Source of the DNA: QWHO01 sp039809865
GTDB taxonomy: Bacteria > Vulcanimicrobiota > Xenobia > Xenobiales > QWHO01
DNA length: 64,000 nucleotides
NCBI GenBank assembly: GCA_039809865.1
Contig: JBDHVW010000024.1
Span: 30,022 to 94,021 of the forward strand
Reading direction: 5' to 3'
Part shown: piece after piece, positions 1 to 8,371 of the stretch
How positions within the stretch are numbered: the first letter of the stretch is position 1
Layout of the letters: the number at the start of each line of letters is the position of its first letter
The notes under the pieces: generated by a model
The model's database searches: none
Told to the model about the DNA's origin: nothing
What the model saw: only the letters and a program-made list of their open reading frames with translations
Program-made: the position numbers and the translations under genes

Positions 1-1
1 C

Positions 2-193
2 CCCTTCGGAATCCGGGCCTGGCCGTGGTTGGCGCACGACCGGCTCGAGCTGGGTCGGGGGCGCCAGGCCGAGGCGACCGACGGTCAGGAATCGGCCACC
101 GATCTCTGGCACGAGGCGGAGTTCCGTCCGCTGGTGGCGGTGCACGTCCCCTGCCTGCAGTTGGTGGTCACCGACGAGCCGCAGGGACGTTGA
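2..193 (+). CDS. 3' end of an unidentified protein (5' truncated by window)
   Basis: An open frame enters from the left edge and ends at TGA 191-193. It gives about 63 residues beginning PFGIRAWPWLAHDRLELG and ending VVTDEPQGR. Codon usage fits the GC-rich neighbours, with strong third-position G/C. No domain is recognisable in this fragment. The next gene on the same strand follows after about 58 nt. Confidence 0.55.
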   Translation, partial: PFGIRAWPWLAHDRLELGRGRQAEATDGQESATDLWHEAEFRPLVAVHVPCLQLVVTDEPQGR

Positions 194-251
194 GCGGAGC
201 CCGCGAAGTTTCCAAACCGTTTCCCAAATTTTGCGAAGAGGTGACACCCGA

Positions 252-497
252 ATGGAGATTATCGGTCTGATTCTGATGATTGTCGGGGGCGTGGCTGCGC
301 TCTGCGGTAGCGTAATGATGCTTATCCGGATGTTTCAGACTTCCATTCTCTGGGGTCTGGGGGGTATCTTCGTTCCCTTCGTGAGCCTGATCTGGCTCAT
401 CATGCACTGGGACAAGGGTGGCCGTCCGTTCCTCATTTACCTGGCCGGCGGGCTGGTTTGCGGCGCGGGCGTGGCCATGAGCGGGGGAATGCACTAG
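252..497 (+). CDS. small membrane protein, two or three TM segments
   Basis: An 81-residue protein starting MEIIGLILMIVGG. It is almost entirely hydrophobic: helix 1 at about residues 3-25, helix 2 at about 30-50 and helix 3 at about 58-75, with a short polar stretch (MHWDKGGRP) between the last two. The start at 252 is preferred over an upstream start at 231 because GAAGAGG lies at 234-240, just ahead of it. Small inner-membrane proteins of this layout are common, and no function can be assigned. A strong intrinsic terminator follows the stop. Confidence 0.7.
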   Translation: MEIIGLILMIVGGVAALCGSVMMLIRMFQTSILWGLGGIFVPFVSLIWLIMHWDKGGRPFLIYLAGGLVCGAGVAMSGGMH

Positions 498-520
498 AGA
501 CCGCCTGTCCCGTGGTCGAG

Positions 521-545
521 AAGCCGCCTCCGGGCGGCTTTTTTC
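521..545 (+). terminator. intrinsic terminator, bidirectional position
   Basis: AAGCCGCC-TCCG-GGCGGCTT is a perfect 8-bp stem with a 4-nt loop, followed by a T run on the + strand. It lies between the small membrane protein gene and the convergent phosphatase gene ending at 544. The A-rich start of the stem could also serve the opposite strand. Confidence 0.85.
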
Positions 546-1560
546 ATTCCACTTTGAAGGTGGTCAGGACCCCGCGGTGGTCGGTGGGGTAGGGGGTCAC
601 CACGATGTCGGCGTTCTGGCTGTTCTCGCCCACGATCTCGACCTTCACGGGGGTGATCCCGGGTCCGTCGTACATCACGAAGTCGAGCCGGTCGTGGTGG
701 TCCTTGGGATCGCCCGGCTCCGTGGTGGGAGTCCAGGTATAGCCCGGTTTGGCCACCTCGTCCGGGTTCAGCACGCGGTAAGAATCCTTGAAGCCCGCGC
801 GGGCGAACGCCAGGCTGGCGGGCCAGGCCACCTTGATCGGGTGATGCCCGGCGTCGGCGGCTCGCTGCGTCCAGTCGAGGTGGGATGGCTCGTTGTGGTC
901 GCCCGTGGTCACGCGCGGGAGCCCCTTGAGCGTCTCGAGATCGCCCAGGGCGCGGTCCACATCCTCACCGCGCGCCTTGATGGCTTCCGCCTGCGCTTCG
1001 GCCTCGGTGTCGATGAAGGGCGCGTCCTCGTAGGGGATCTTGAGCAGCTGGTAAGGCTGATAAGGCTTGTAGTAGAGGTGCACGTTGCCCACGGCCAGCT
1101 TCTTGCCGTTGTCGAGACGCACGACCACCGCGTCCCGGTTGGGTGTCACCTGCTCGATGGGGAAACGGCTCAGGATGGCCGTCGTGTCGCGCTGCTGCAC
1201 GGCGTGGTAGCCCAGCCGGTCGGCCAGCTCCTGGGTGTGGTCATTGGATTCTTGCAGCCCGACGATGTCGGCTCCGGAAGCTTTGATCTCTTCAGCGATT
1301 TTGTCCGCACCCTGGTGGGAATCGAGCCAGACGTTCAGGCTCAGCACCTTCACGGTCTGCTCGCCCGCCACGGCGGCGCCGGGGGCGCACGCCAGCGCCA
1401 GGCCTAAAGCTCCCGCCAGAGCCATGGCGCGGAGACCGCGGGATAAGCCGCCTGTCATTCCGGTGAGCTGCACACTTTCGCTCGGGCCCTCCGGGGGGGC
1501 CGTCGCGCGTTTTTTGGGTTTCCGGAGGCCGGTGCCTAAACCTCGCAATGCTCCGATCAT
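544..1560 (-). CDS. exported endonuclease/exonuclease/phosphatase (EEP) family protein
   Basis: Metal-dependent phosphodiesterase/phosphatase of the DNase I-like EEP fold. The visible family motifs are the strand with LSLNVW (Asn), VGLQES (metal-binding Glu), GDHNEP (Asp/Asn) and the C-terminal TDH (catalytic Asp-His). An Ala/Leu-rich segment ending APGAAVAGEQ at about residues 46-66 looks like a signal peptide or N-terminal anchor. The protein is therefore probably secreted or periplasmic, and the true start may be the internal Met at 1458. The substrate is unknown; sphingomyelinases, nucleases and inositol phosphatases share this fold. It is convergent with the small membrane protein and divergent from the APC permease, with a 43-nt gap. 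Confidence 0.85.
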   Translation of the reverse strand: MIGALRGLGTGLRKPKKRATAPPEGPSESVQLTGMTGGLSRGLRAMALAGALGLALACAPGAAVAGEQTVKVLSLNVWLDSHQGADKIAEEIKASGADIVGLQESNDHTQELADRLGYHAVQQRDTTAILSRFPIEQVTPNRDAVVVRLDNGKKLAVGNVHLYYKPYQPYQLLKIPYEDAPFIDTEAEAQAEAIKARGEDVDRALGDLETLKGLPRVTTGDHNEPSHLDWTQRAADAGHHPIKVAWPASLAFARAGFKDSYRVLNPDEVAKPGYTWTPTTEPGDPKDHHDRLDFVMYDGPGITPVKVEIVGENSQNADIVVTPYPTDHRGVLTTFKVE

Positions 1561-1603
1561 CTTGCCTGGAGGCTACCCGTCCGGGCGGAAAAAACCCTGA
1601 CAT

Positions 1604-2923
1604 GTGGAACCTGCCCCTCCCATGGCCCCCAAGACGGACTCCCTTGGACCTCTGGGCGCGTTCTCCATCGGTATCGGCGGCATCGTAGGCGGTGGCATCT
1701 TCGCCACGCTCGGTCTGGCCGCCACCGGAGCGCGCGGGGCCACGGCATTCTCGTTCCTGGTGGGCGGCCTGGTGGCTCTCCTGACGGCGTACTCCTACGT
1801 GCAGCTCACCCTGGCCTTTCCCAGCAAGGGCGGCACGGTGGTCTTTCTCAACAAGGCCTTCGGCCGGGGGCTGGTCGCCGGCAGTATCAACACGCTGTTG
1901 CTGGTGGCCTACATCGTGGTGCTGGCGGTCTATGCCAATGCCCTGGGGACTTACGCCTCGACGTTCTTTCCCGAGGCCGACCGCGCCCTCTGGCAGCGCC
2001 TCATCATGTCGGGGAGCATCCTGGTCATGGCGGTGGTGAACCTGCTGGGACCCGAGCTCGTCGACCGCTCCGAGGGCTTTTTCAACGTCAGCAAGCTGGG
2101 CATTCTCTTCCTGTTCGTGGTCTTCGGCTTTCTGGCTCCGGGCTTCACGATGGAGCGGATGACCCCAGCGGACTGGGTGCCCCTGACCGCCATCATCTCC
2201 AACGGCATGATGGTGTTCCTCAGCTACGAGGGCTTCGAGCTCATCGCCAATGCGGCCGAGCGGGTGGACAATCCCCGCAAGACCCTCCCGTTCGCCTACT
2301 ACGGCAGCGTGTTGACGGCCATCGCCTTTTACATGGGGATCATCGTGGTGACCCTGGGACATCTCGATTTCGACCGGCTGCAGGTTGTGCGCACGTATGC
2401 GCTGTCCGCCGCCGCCGAGGTGACCATGGGCCGCTTCGGATTCGTGATGCTGGGCATCGGGGCCATCCTGGCCACCGCCTCGGCGCTGAATGCCGGACTG
2501 TTTGGAGCCTCCAAGATCCCGGTCATTCTGGCCGAGGACGGCGAGATGCCGTTGCGCTTCGACCGCGAGATCTGGGGCCAGCGCCCGGTGGGCCTGATCT
2601 GGCTGACGTTCTGGTGCCTGGTCGTGGCCAACACGATGAATCTCAGCGCGCTTTCGGGCGCCGCCAGCGGCGCGTTCTTGCTGGTGTTCACGCTGGTCAA
2701 CGTGGCTAACGTCAAGCTCGCCGCCCAGACGGGCAGCCGCGCCTGGATCTCGGTGCTGGCCGCCCTGGCCTGCCTGGCGGCCTTATTGACGATGCTGGGC
2801 CAGATGCTGAGCGACCCGGCGCAGGCCCAGGACGTGCCGTTCATCGTGGCCATCATCGTCCTGTCGGTCGTTTACCAGGTCGTCTACCGTGCCGTTAAGG
2901 GATTTTTCAGGCCGCCAGCTTAG
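1604..2923 (+). CDS. APC-superfamily amino acid permease
   Basis: About 440 residues with roughly 12 hydrophobic helices. It opens with the helix-1 signature GIGGIVGGGIFATLG, the glycine-rich substrate-binding break typical of amino acid/polyamine/organocation transporters. The NxxRxLPFAYYGSV-type stretch in the middle (NPRKTLPFAYYGSV) also matches APC transporters. It acts in the inner membrane, probably importing an amino acid or amine by ion coupling; the substrate cannot be read from sequence. The start is GTG 1604 or ATG 1622 (MAPKTDSLGPLG). The second sits closer to helix 1 and neither has a strong Shine-Dalgarno. Confidence 0.9.
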   Translation: MEPAPPMAPKTDSLGPLGAFSIGIGGIVGGGIFATLGLAATGARGATAFSFLVGGLVALLTAYSYVQLTLAFPSKGGTVVFLNKAFGRGLVAGSINTLLLVAYIVVLAVYANALGTYASTFFPEADRALWQRLIMSGSILVMAVVNLLGPELVDRSEGFFNVSKLGILFLFVVFGFLAPGFTMERMTPADWVPLTAIISNGMMVFLSYEGFELIANAAERVDNPRKTLPFAYYGSVLTAIAFYMGIIVVTLGHLDFDRLQVVRTYALSAAAEVTMGRFGFVMLGIGAILATASALNAGLFGASKIPVILAEDGEMPLRFDREIWGQRPVGLIWLTFWCLVVANTMNLSALSGAASGAFLLVFTLVNVANVKLAAQTGSRAWISVLAALACLAALLTMLGQMLSDPAQAQDVPFIVAIIVLSVVYQVVYRAVKGFFRPPA

Positions 2924-2934
2924 GCTCATGCGCG

Positions 2935-3729
2935 ATGCAGATCGGTGTTCTTGGCCCTGCGGCTTATGCTCGCCCCTCCGTGGCGGCGCCACGGCGTGCC
3001 CCCGAGACCCCCCTCGACACCGTGGAGCTCTCCGCACCCCAGCGCCAGCGACCCAACTTCTGGCGAAACAACGCGCTGGCCATCGGCTTCATGGCGCTCG
3101 TCGGGGTAGGGATCGGCATGCACCACGTGGGCGTCTCGCTGCACGCGGCCCACCCCATTCACGCCAACGCGGCGACCGTGACCGTGGAGCGCGAGCTGGC
3201 CTCCGGCCAGCGGTGCGTGGCCGATATCACCAATCCGGTGAAGGACGCTGCCATCGAGGCCCGGCTGGCCCGGGTGAACACGCGCCTGCAGCCCTACGGC
3301 CAGAAGCACTACGAGATTCGCCTGAACGACCAGCATATGAAGAACGCTTTCGCCTGCGCCAACGGCACTCTGGTCGTCGAGCGCGATCTGGCCAAGGCCC
3401 TGAACGACAACGAATTGCTCTTCGTGGGCGCCCACGAGCAGGGCCATGTGGAGCTTCGCCATCAGGCCACCAAGCTATCCTATCTCGATCAGACCCCCTG
3501 GTACGCGCACATCCCCATCGTGGGCGGACCTTGGGCCACCGAGTTCTCGAGCTTGAGCCGCGACCTGGAGAAGGCCGCTGACTGCCACGCAGTCCGCGTG
3601 CTGCGGGCGGAGGGACTGCCGCTGGAAGTGGCCGATTCGGCGCTGACGAAGACCGTGGGCAACGTCCCGCAGGGCGACACGCACCCGCAGCTCGCCGAGC
3701 GACTGGCCGCCATGCGCCAGTGTAGCTAG
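2935..3729 (+). CDS. membrane-anchored M48-type zinc metalloprotease
   Basis: 264 residues: a polar N-terminus, one membrane helix at about residues 44-62 (ALAIGFMALVGVGIG), then a soluble domain with the zinc motif HEQGH at 167-171. The downstream Glu of LEKAADCHAV (about 212-221) matches the ExxxD(x)xA helix of M48 (HtpX/Oma1-like) peptidases. Together these predict a gluzincin protease facing the periplasm. A C-terminal HPQLAERLAAM segment matches the M48 'HP...R' ending. It begins 11 nt after the permease stop and may be cotranscribed. Its TAG stop overlaps the stop of the convergent gene by 2 nt. Confidence 0.8.
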   Translation: MQIGVLGPAAYARPSVAAPRRAPETPLDTVELSAPQRQRPNFWRNNALAIGFMALVGVGIGMHHVGVSLHAAHPIHANAATVTVERELASGQRCVADITNPVKDAAIEARLARVNTRLQPYGQKHYEIRLNDQHMKNAFACANGTLVVERDLAKALNDNELLFVGAHEQGHVELRHQATKLSYLDQTPWYAHIPIVGGPWATEFSSLSRDLEKAADCHAVRVLRAEGLPLEVADSALTKTVGNVPQGDTHPQLAERLAAMRQCS

Positions 3730-4640
3730 CCCTGGAGCGCCTCGGGGTGGTTCTGGAAGAACTGCCCCACCTCGTTGGCGACCGCCGTCTGGCGGGCCTG
3801 GACCTCGCTCAGACCGTTCAGGTAGGTGCGCGTTTCGCCGATGGCGTTCTGGTAGTGGCCCCAGTCCTGGGAGAGGCCCTCCGCGAAAGCGGGCAAACCG
3901 GGGTGTAGCGAGAGGCGGAAGAGGGGGCCTTCGGCGGCGCCCTGTTGGCTGGCCTGGATGTCTTCGGGGGAGAGCCTGCCGGCCAGGGCCTCGGCAAAGG
4001 CGTCCGCGTTGCCGGCGGCTTCGTGCTCTGCCGCGGAGACGTCCTCGGGGGAGAGGCGACCGACCATCTCGCCCGTGATCGCCGTGACGAAGAGGTTGTG
4101 CTTCAGGCGCTCGGTGCGGTCAAGCTGGGGATCGAGCCGAACGTCGTTCTCGGTCTGGAGGCCGGCCAGCATAAGGGCGTTGACGCCCACGCCGACGGGC
4201 GCGGCCACGTGCGCGATGGTCGCGTCGGGATCTTGCATCTGGGCCTCGGTCAGCACGTTGTTGGCCAGCTCCTGGGCCAGCTCCTGACCGGGGCCGGGCA
4301 GGTTCTTGATGGTGCCGTGCCACCACTGGCCGCACTGGTTCGTCTGCAGGCCGTAGAGAAAGTCCATGCGGCCCTTCAGCTCGAGCAGCTCGCCTTTCCA
4401 GGCCGGCTCGTCCGACTGGATCAGCGCCAGGGTCGTGGGCGGGGGCGGCGAGGCCTGGGGCGCGGCCGCCTGCGGCTCGAGGGTGGGCGGCCGGGGGGTC
4501 TGCGTCTCGGGCGGCGGGGCGCCACTCAGCAGCGCCCGGTCGGACGGCAGCGGGACGTCGCTGAGCGTCGGTCCGTTCGCCGGCGCTGCGCGCGTGGGCA
4601 AAACCAGGTTGGAGACCTGTCCGGCGGGCTGAATCGTCAC
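3726..4640 (-). CDS. hypothetical protein with Pro-rich linker and helical C-terminal domain
   Basis: About 304 residues from a probable GTG start at 4640. Residues about 20-95 are Pro/Ala/Gln-rich and disordered. The C-terminal 200 residues are helical and contain a repeated phrase, GRLSPEDVSAAE / GRLSPEDIQASQ, about 25 residues apart. No family is recognised. The frame stays open upstream to 5309, but that part lies antisense to the next gene and looks like a shadow, so the start is inferred from where coding character changes; there is no clear Shine-Dalgarno. It is divergent from the double glyoxalase-fold gene. Confidence 0.55.
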   Translation of the reverse strand: MTIQPAGQVSNLVLPTRAAPANGPTLSDVPLPSDRALLSGAPPPETQTPRPPTLEPQAAAPQASPPPPTTLALIQSDEPAWKGELLELKGRMDFLYGLQTNQCGQWWHGTIKNLPGPGQELAQELANNVLTEAQMQDPDATIAHVAAPVGVGVNALMLAGLQTENDVRLDPQLDRTERLKHNLFVTAITGEMVGRLSPEDVSAAEHEAAGNADAFAEALAGRLSPEDIQASQQGAAEGPLFRLSLHPGLPAFAEGLSQDWGHYQNAIGETRTYLNGLSEVQARQTAVANEVGQFFQNHPEALQG

Positions 4641-4733
4641 GCTGGACAATTCTGCTCGGGCGCCTCGGGGCCCTGCCCGCCAGCAGGCTGGAGCCTCCCG
4701 AGGCCGAACAAGCAGCGCGTGGAAGGCAGGGTG

Positions 4734-6314
4734 GTGCTCGATCGCTCGGAGGTCCACGGGGCCGTCCCCGAGGGGCTCCTGGAAAGCGTGCAGGCTCTCT
4801 GGTCGGGCTACCTCCATCAAGATGTGCCGGGCTCCCTGGCTTTGATGGCCCCCGACGTCACCCGCCTCAGTCAGCGGGCCGGGCGTATCCAGCAGGGCGT
4901 CGCCGAGGTCGCGGCCCAGCTTCCCGCCGAGTGGTCGGCCTTCGAGCGCCCGCACAACGTCATCGCCGAGCAGCTGACCCTGAGAGACGTCCGGGTGCGA
5001 GCCTCCGGCGGCGCGGCCATCGTGCAATACTGGCTCGAGGTCGAGGGCGGCGCGCGCTGGACCTATGACGACCAGGGCCTGGTGGTGCAAGCTTTTCAGC
5101 GTCAGGGCAGCAGTTGGAAGCTCGTGCACCAGACCGACGCCTGGAGCCTGGACTATGACCTGGACGAGGGTCGGCCGGGTCGCGAGCGGACGTTTGCATT
5201 TGACTTCGCCTATCCGGTCGAGCGCCTCGAGCGCGCCGTTCGCTTTTACACTCCGCTGCTGGGGAAACCCGAGTTCGAGAGTCCGACGCGGGCCTGTTTC
5301 AATCTGCAAGGGGCTCGTTTCTGGTTGGATGTCGACTCGCTGGGTGGCCGCGCCCGGGCCGAGAGTGGATTCCCCAACGGTTATGCCGTGCTGGCCGTCA
5401 AAGACCTGGGAAAGGCTGAGCCGCTTCCGTCCCGAGACGGGGACCCGCGGGGGTTGCGGCTCGACCCGTCAGGGAACGTGCTGGTGCTGCTCCAGGCCCG
5501 GCTGGCGACCGCCGGGCAGCCGGCTCCCGTGGGTCCGCTCGGTTTCCCCTCCGACCTGGAGCCGGTGCGGGCTCTGGAGAGTGCCTGGCTCCGGATGGAC
5601 ATCCCCCGTCTGGAGGGCAGTTGGTTCGACGACTCCCGCTCCCGGGTCTGGGGAGTGGAGCCTCCCGGTGCGCTCGCGAGCGGTCTGGGCGAGCACTATT
5701 GGAAGCGCTACGATCACGGGCCGGCCGGTCTGGCCCTGCGCCTCGAGGTCGACCGGTTGCACCAGCGCCAACTGGGTCCTTATCGGTTGGTCAGCTATCA
5801 GCGCAAGCTGACCGGGCTGGGTCGCCATCCGTGCCGGGAGAGGTCGCTGGCCACCCAGATCCTGGAAGGGTCGCGCGTCCTGGCGACTTACCTGGTGGCC
5901 AACGACTCGGGTGGCGCGATGACTCGCGAGCTGGACTACACGGGCTACCCTGTCACCGACCTCGAGCGGGCCCGGGCTTTCTATTCCTCCGAGCTCAAGA
6001 TGGGATCCCCTTACAGCGATGAGGACTACTATGGCTGGTGGAGCAACCAGTTGGTGTTCGGGGTCTATGCGGCCGATCCGTCGCAGGATGGGATTCCCCG
6101 TCCCGGGCGCAGCAACGGTTACCTCAGCCTGTGGGTCCGTTCGCTCGCCGAAGCCGAGGCTTATGTGCGTGGCCATGGCTGCAAGTTTCTCCACTTCCCG
6201 GCCATCAACGACGGGCCGGGCGTGGAGAGCCAGCCCGGCTACACCCAGCTGCTCACCACCGACAGCGAGGGCAACGCCCTGCTGCTCAGCCAGTACACCG
6301 GCCGCCCGCGCTGA
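4734..6314 (+). CDS. NTF2-like + two glyoxalase (VOC) domain fusion protein
   Basis: About 526 residues in three parts. The first (about 15-130) resembles a SnoaL/NTF2-like fold: VQALWSGYLHQDVPGSLALMAPDV then alternating strands ending SWKLVHQTDAW. The second (about 155-260) and third (about 400-525) are glyoxalase/VOC repeats, each opening with the hallmark phrase: FAYPVERLERAVRFYTPLLG and LDYTGYPVTDLERARAFYSSELKMG. The metal-ligand pattern is not complete in either VOC domain, so catalysis is uncertain. The start is a GTG at 4734, behind GGAAGG at 4721-4726; the frame is open further upstream but antisense to the neighbour. The last VOC domain ends 7 nt before a dispersed repeat. Confidence 0.75.
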   Translation: MLDRSEVHGAVPEGLLESVQALWSGYLHQDVPGSLALMAPDVTRLSQRAGRIQQGVAEVAAQLPAEWSAFERPHNVIAEQLTLRDVRVRASGGAAIVQYWLEVEGGARWTYDDQGLVVQAFQRQGSSWKLVHQTDAWSLDYDLDEGRPGRERTFAFDFAYPVERLERAVRFYTPLLGKPEFESPTRACFNLQGARFWLDVDSLGGRARAESGFPNGYAVLAVKDLGKAEPLPSRDGDPRGLRLDPSGNVLVLLQARLATAGQPAPVGPLGFPSDLEPVRALESAWLRMDIPRLEGSWFDDSRSRVWGVEPPGALASGLGEHYWKRYDHGPAGLALRLEVDRLHQRQLGPYRLVSYQRKLTGLGRHPCRERSLATQILEGSRVLATYLVANDSGGAMTRELDYTGYPVTDLERARAFYSSELKMGSPYSDEDYYGWWSNQLVFGVYAADPSQDGIPRPGRSNGYLSLWVRSLAEAEAYVRGHGCKFLHFPAINDGPGVESQPGYTQLLTTDSEGNALLLSQYTGRPR

Positions 6315-6320
6315 GGGATT

Positions 6321-6528
6321 GGGAAAAGCTCACAGACCGTTGGGGGAAATCCCCGCTAGAATCAAGTCACGGTTCCCCGAACCCGCACGAATCGCAAGAA
6401 TCGTCGCTCTTACCCGGCGAACCTACATGGGGCCTCTTGGATGGCGCCCCGACTTGGGTTGTGGGGCGGCTCAGGGCCGAAATGATCACCAACTGATCAC
6501 CGTTTCCGCGATCGCGTGGTTGAGCCAC
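6321..6528 (+). repeat. dispersed ~210-bp repeat, copy A (full length)
   Basis: From GGGAAAAGCTCAC at the left end to TGGTTGAGCCA at the right end, this intergenic stretch matches the reverse complement of 47930-48140 over its whole length. The closest blocks are GGTTCCCCGAACCCGCACGA, the CGTCGCTCT-ACCCGG-GAACCTACATGGGG core and GATGGCGCCC. It ends with two TGATCA palindromes (6483-6488 and 6494-6499) exactly 11 bp apart. There is no open frame of its own. It separates the VOC gene from the HEAT-repeat gene. Confidence 0.85.
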
Positions 6529-6545
6529 AAGAAGACTCCTCTAGC

Positions 6546-8165
6546 TCAACCCCAACGGAAGGGATCGCCCGAAGGCGGTTGGCCTTTCTTCCCGCCCCGA
6601 CGCTTCCACTCCTGTAGCACTTGGCGACCTGCGGCGCCCGTGCGTTGAAGTTCCACAGAAACGGTGACTAAGACCTCGCGCCCGTCGTGGATTTCCTCTC
6701 CCACGCGCGGATCAACAGGACGTCCTTTCGGGTCATATAGGAAACGCGCCAGGAGGTTGATGCGTTGACCCAAATCGAGACCGTTGACCCAGGCTGCGGC
6801 CATGGCGGCCTGCTGCCGCACAGCCGGGCTCTTGTCCTCGACCAGGCGCTCGATGTACGGCAAAGCTTCTTCGACAGGCATAAACCTGAGGTGGCGGCAT
6901 ATGGCTGCAATGCGCACCCCTGCGTTACGGTCCAACGTCAGGACATCCAGCAGTGCGCCTGTGTGGGGCCCCTCGGCGGGAAGGTTGTCAGCGAGATGCC
7001 ATCGCACCGAGACCTCAGGGTCACGGGCTAGGTTGATGATGTCCTCCGTTGTCAGCACTGGCACCCTGAATGCCAGTTGGGCGCAACGCACGCGGACCGC
7101 CTTGGAAGAGTGACCAGCGGCCTTCTGAAACAATTCCCTGGAGGCCAATGCAACCGCTGCTCCAAGCTGGAGGAACGGGTCCTCGCTCTGGCCGGCGGAG
7201 ATGGCCTCGGCTCGGCAGTCGGCGTTGGCACCCAAGTCCTCCAGCAGTTCTTCTAAGTCCTGGCATCGTTCGAAGTCTTGGAACGCTCTGCGCGCGGCCG
7301 CGCGACGGTCGCCGGGTGAGGTGTGGGTGTGTTCGATAACACCTCGGAAAGCCTCGTACCTGGTCCACCCCTTTAGACGCGGCCACCCTAACGCTGCCAG
7401 GAGAGCGGCCGGTGCGCGCGGGTCGGCAATCTGCCCCAATCCCGTGACGGCGAATTCTGCGGCATCGCCTCCCCGCTTGAGCGCCTGCTGAAGGGCGGGG
7501 ATGGCCCGCGGATCCCGGATGCTTCCCAGCGCGTCGATGAGGTTCGTCGCCAGGTCCGGATAGGCGCGCAGCAATCGCAGGATCGGCTCCACCGCCTCTG
7601 AGCAGGTCGGATCGCAACATTGTTCGAGCGCACTTGCAGCACTATCGGCGAGGTCGCCTCCCCGCTCCACGATCTCGAGCAACAGCGGCACAGCGCGAGG
7701 GTCGTGGGCGTTGCTCAGAGCGGTCACGGCAATATCGTCGGCCTGCCGGCCCGCCGCTGCCAGCAAGACCGGTACGGCGTCCCCGCCTATGCAGGCCAGT
7801 CCTTGCAGGGCCGCGGAGCGCTCTCCCGCGGTTCCGTGATCTATCAAATCCGCCAGGTGGGGCACAGCCTGTTTGCCGATTGCTTCGAAGGCATGGAAGA
7901 TGTAGTCGTGGTCGAATTGGTCGAGTCCCAGGTCATAGAGCTTCGCTAGTGCCGCAACGGACTCGACGTCACCAGACACGCCCACGGCGCGCACGGCTTG
8001 CTGGCGCAGCTCGGCGTCCGGGTGAAACAGTAGGTCCCTGAGGCAGGTTTCCTCCGAGGCCGAAAAGCTTGCCTCGCCATTGTCGAGGAAATGCTCAAGC
8101 GCCTCGGCGGCCTTCACAAACTGTCCTGCGTCCAGCCGTTCCCGCCACGTCTTCATTTCAGGCAT
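6546..8165 (-). CDS. HEAT/PBS-lyase-type repeat protein
   Basis: 539 residues made almost wholly of about 30-residue helical repeats. Examples are DAELRQQAVRAVGVSGD, RDPRAIPALQQALKRGG, ADPRAPAALLAALG and KSPAVRQQAAMAAAWV. The Asp-x-Arg/Ala-(V/I)-P-x-L pattern is the HEAT (PBS lyase) repeat signature. Such solenoids are protein-interaction scaffolds, and no catalytic residues are visible. It is cytoplasmic, with no signal peptide. It is the first gene inside the repeat-bounded island, ends 18 nt from copy A, and is divergent from the PD40-like gene. Its codon choice is less GC-biased than the core genes. Confidence 0.8.
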   Translation of the reverse strand: MPEMKTWRERLDAGQFVKAAEALEHFLDNGEASFSASEETCLRDLLFHPDAELRQQAVRAVGVSGDVESVAALAKLYDLGLDQFDHDYIFHAFEAIGKQAVPHLADLIDHGTAGERSAALQGLACIGGDAVPVLLAAAGRQADDIAVTALSNAHDPRAVPLLLEIVERGGDLADSAASALEQCCDPTCSEAVEPILRLLRAYPDLATNLIDALGSIRDPRAIPALQQALKRGGDAAEFAVTGLGQIADPRAPAALLAALGWPRLKGWTRYEAFRGVIEHTHTSPGDRRAAARRAFQDFERCQDLEELLEDLGANADCRAEAISAGQSEDPFLQLGAAVALASRELFQKAAGHSSKAVRVRCAQLAFRVPVLTTEDIINLARDPEVSVRWHLADNLPAEGPHTGALLDVLTLDRNAGVRIAAICRHLRFMPVEEALPYIERLVEDKSPAVRQQAAMAAAWVNGLDLGQRINLLARFLYDPKGRPVDPRVGEEIHDGREVLVTVSVELQRTGAAGRQVLQEWKRRGGKKGQPPSGDPFRWG

Positions 8166-8371
8166 CCCAGAGCTGCTCTCCCATTGGTAAGCGCCATTCT
8201 AGTCTCTGCGTGCCACCCCTGCGGCATCGGAGGACGCCAAATCCGAACGGCTCGCCCGTTCATACTCCGGTAACTTCTCCGCAAGATGGCGGCAAACTCC
8301 GGTTAACACTAATGAGCGAAACCGGTCGACTCTCCGTGAAAGAATGGAGCCATCTCACCCCGAGGAGGTCA

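Noticed and set aside
6321..6528. Dispersed repeat considered as an insertion sequence
   Set aside because: About 210 bp with no transposase frame, no terminal inverted repeats and no target-site duplication that I can see; better described as a non-coding dispersed repeat.
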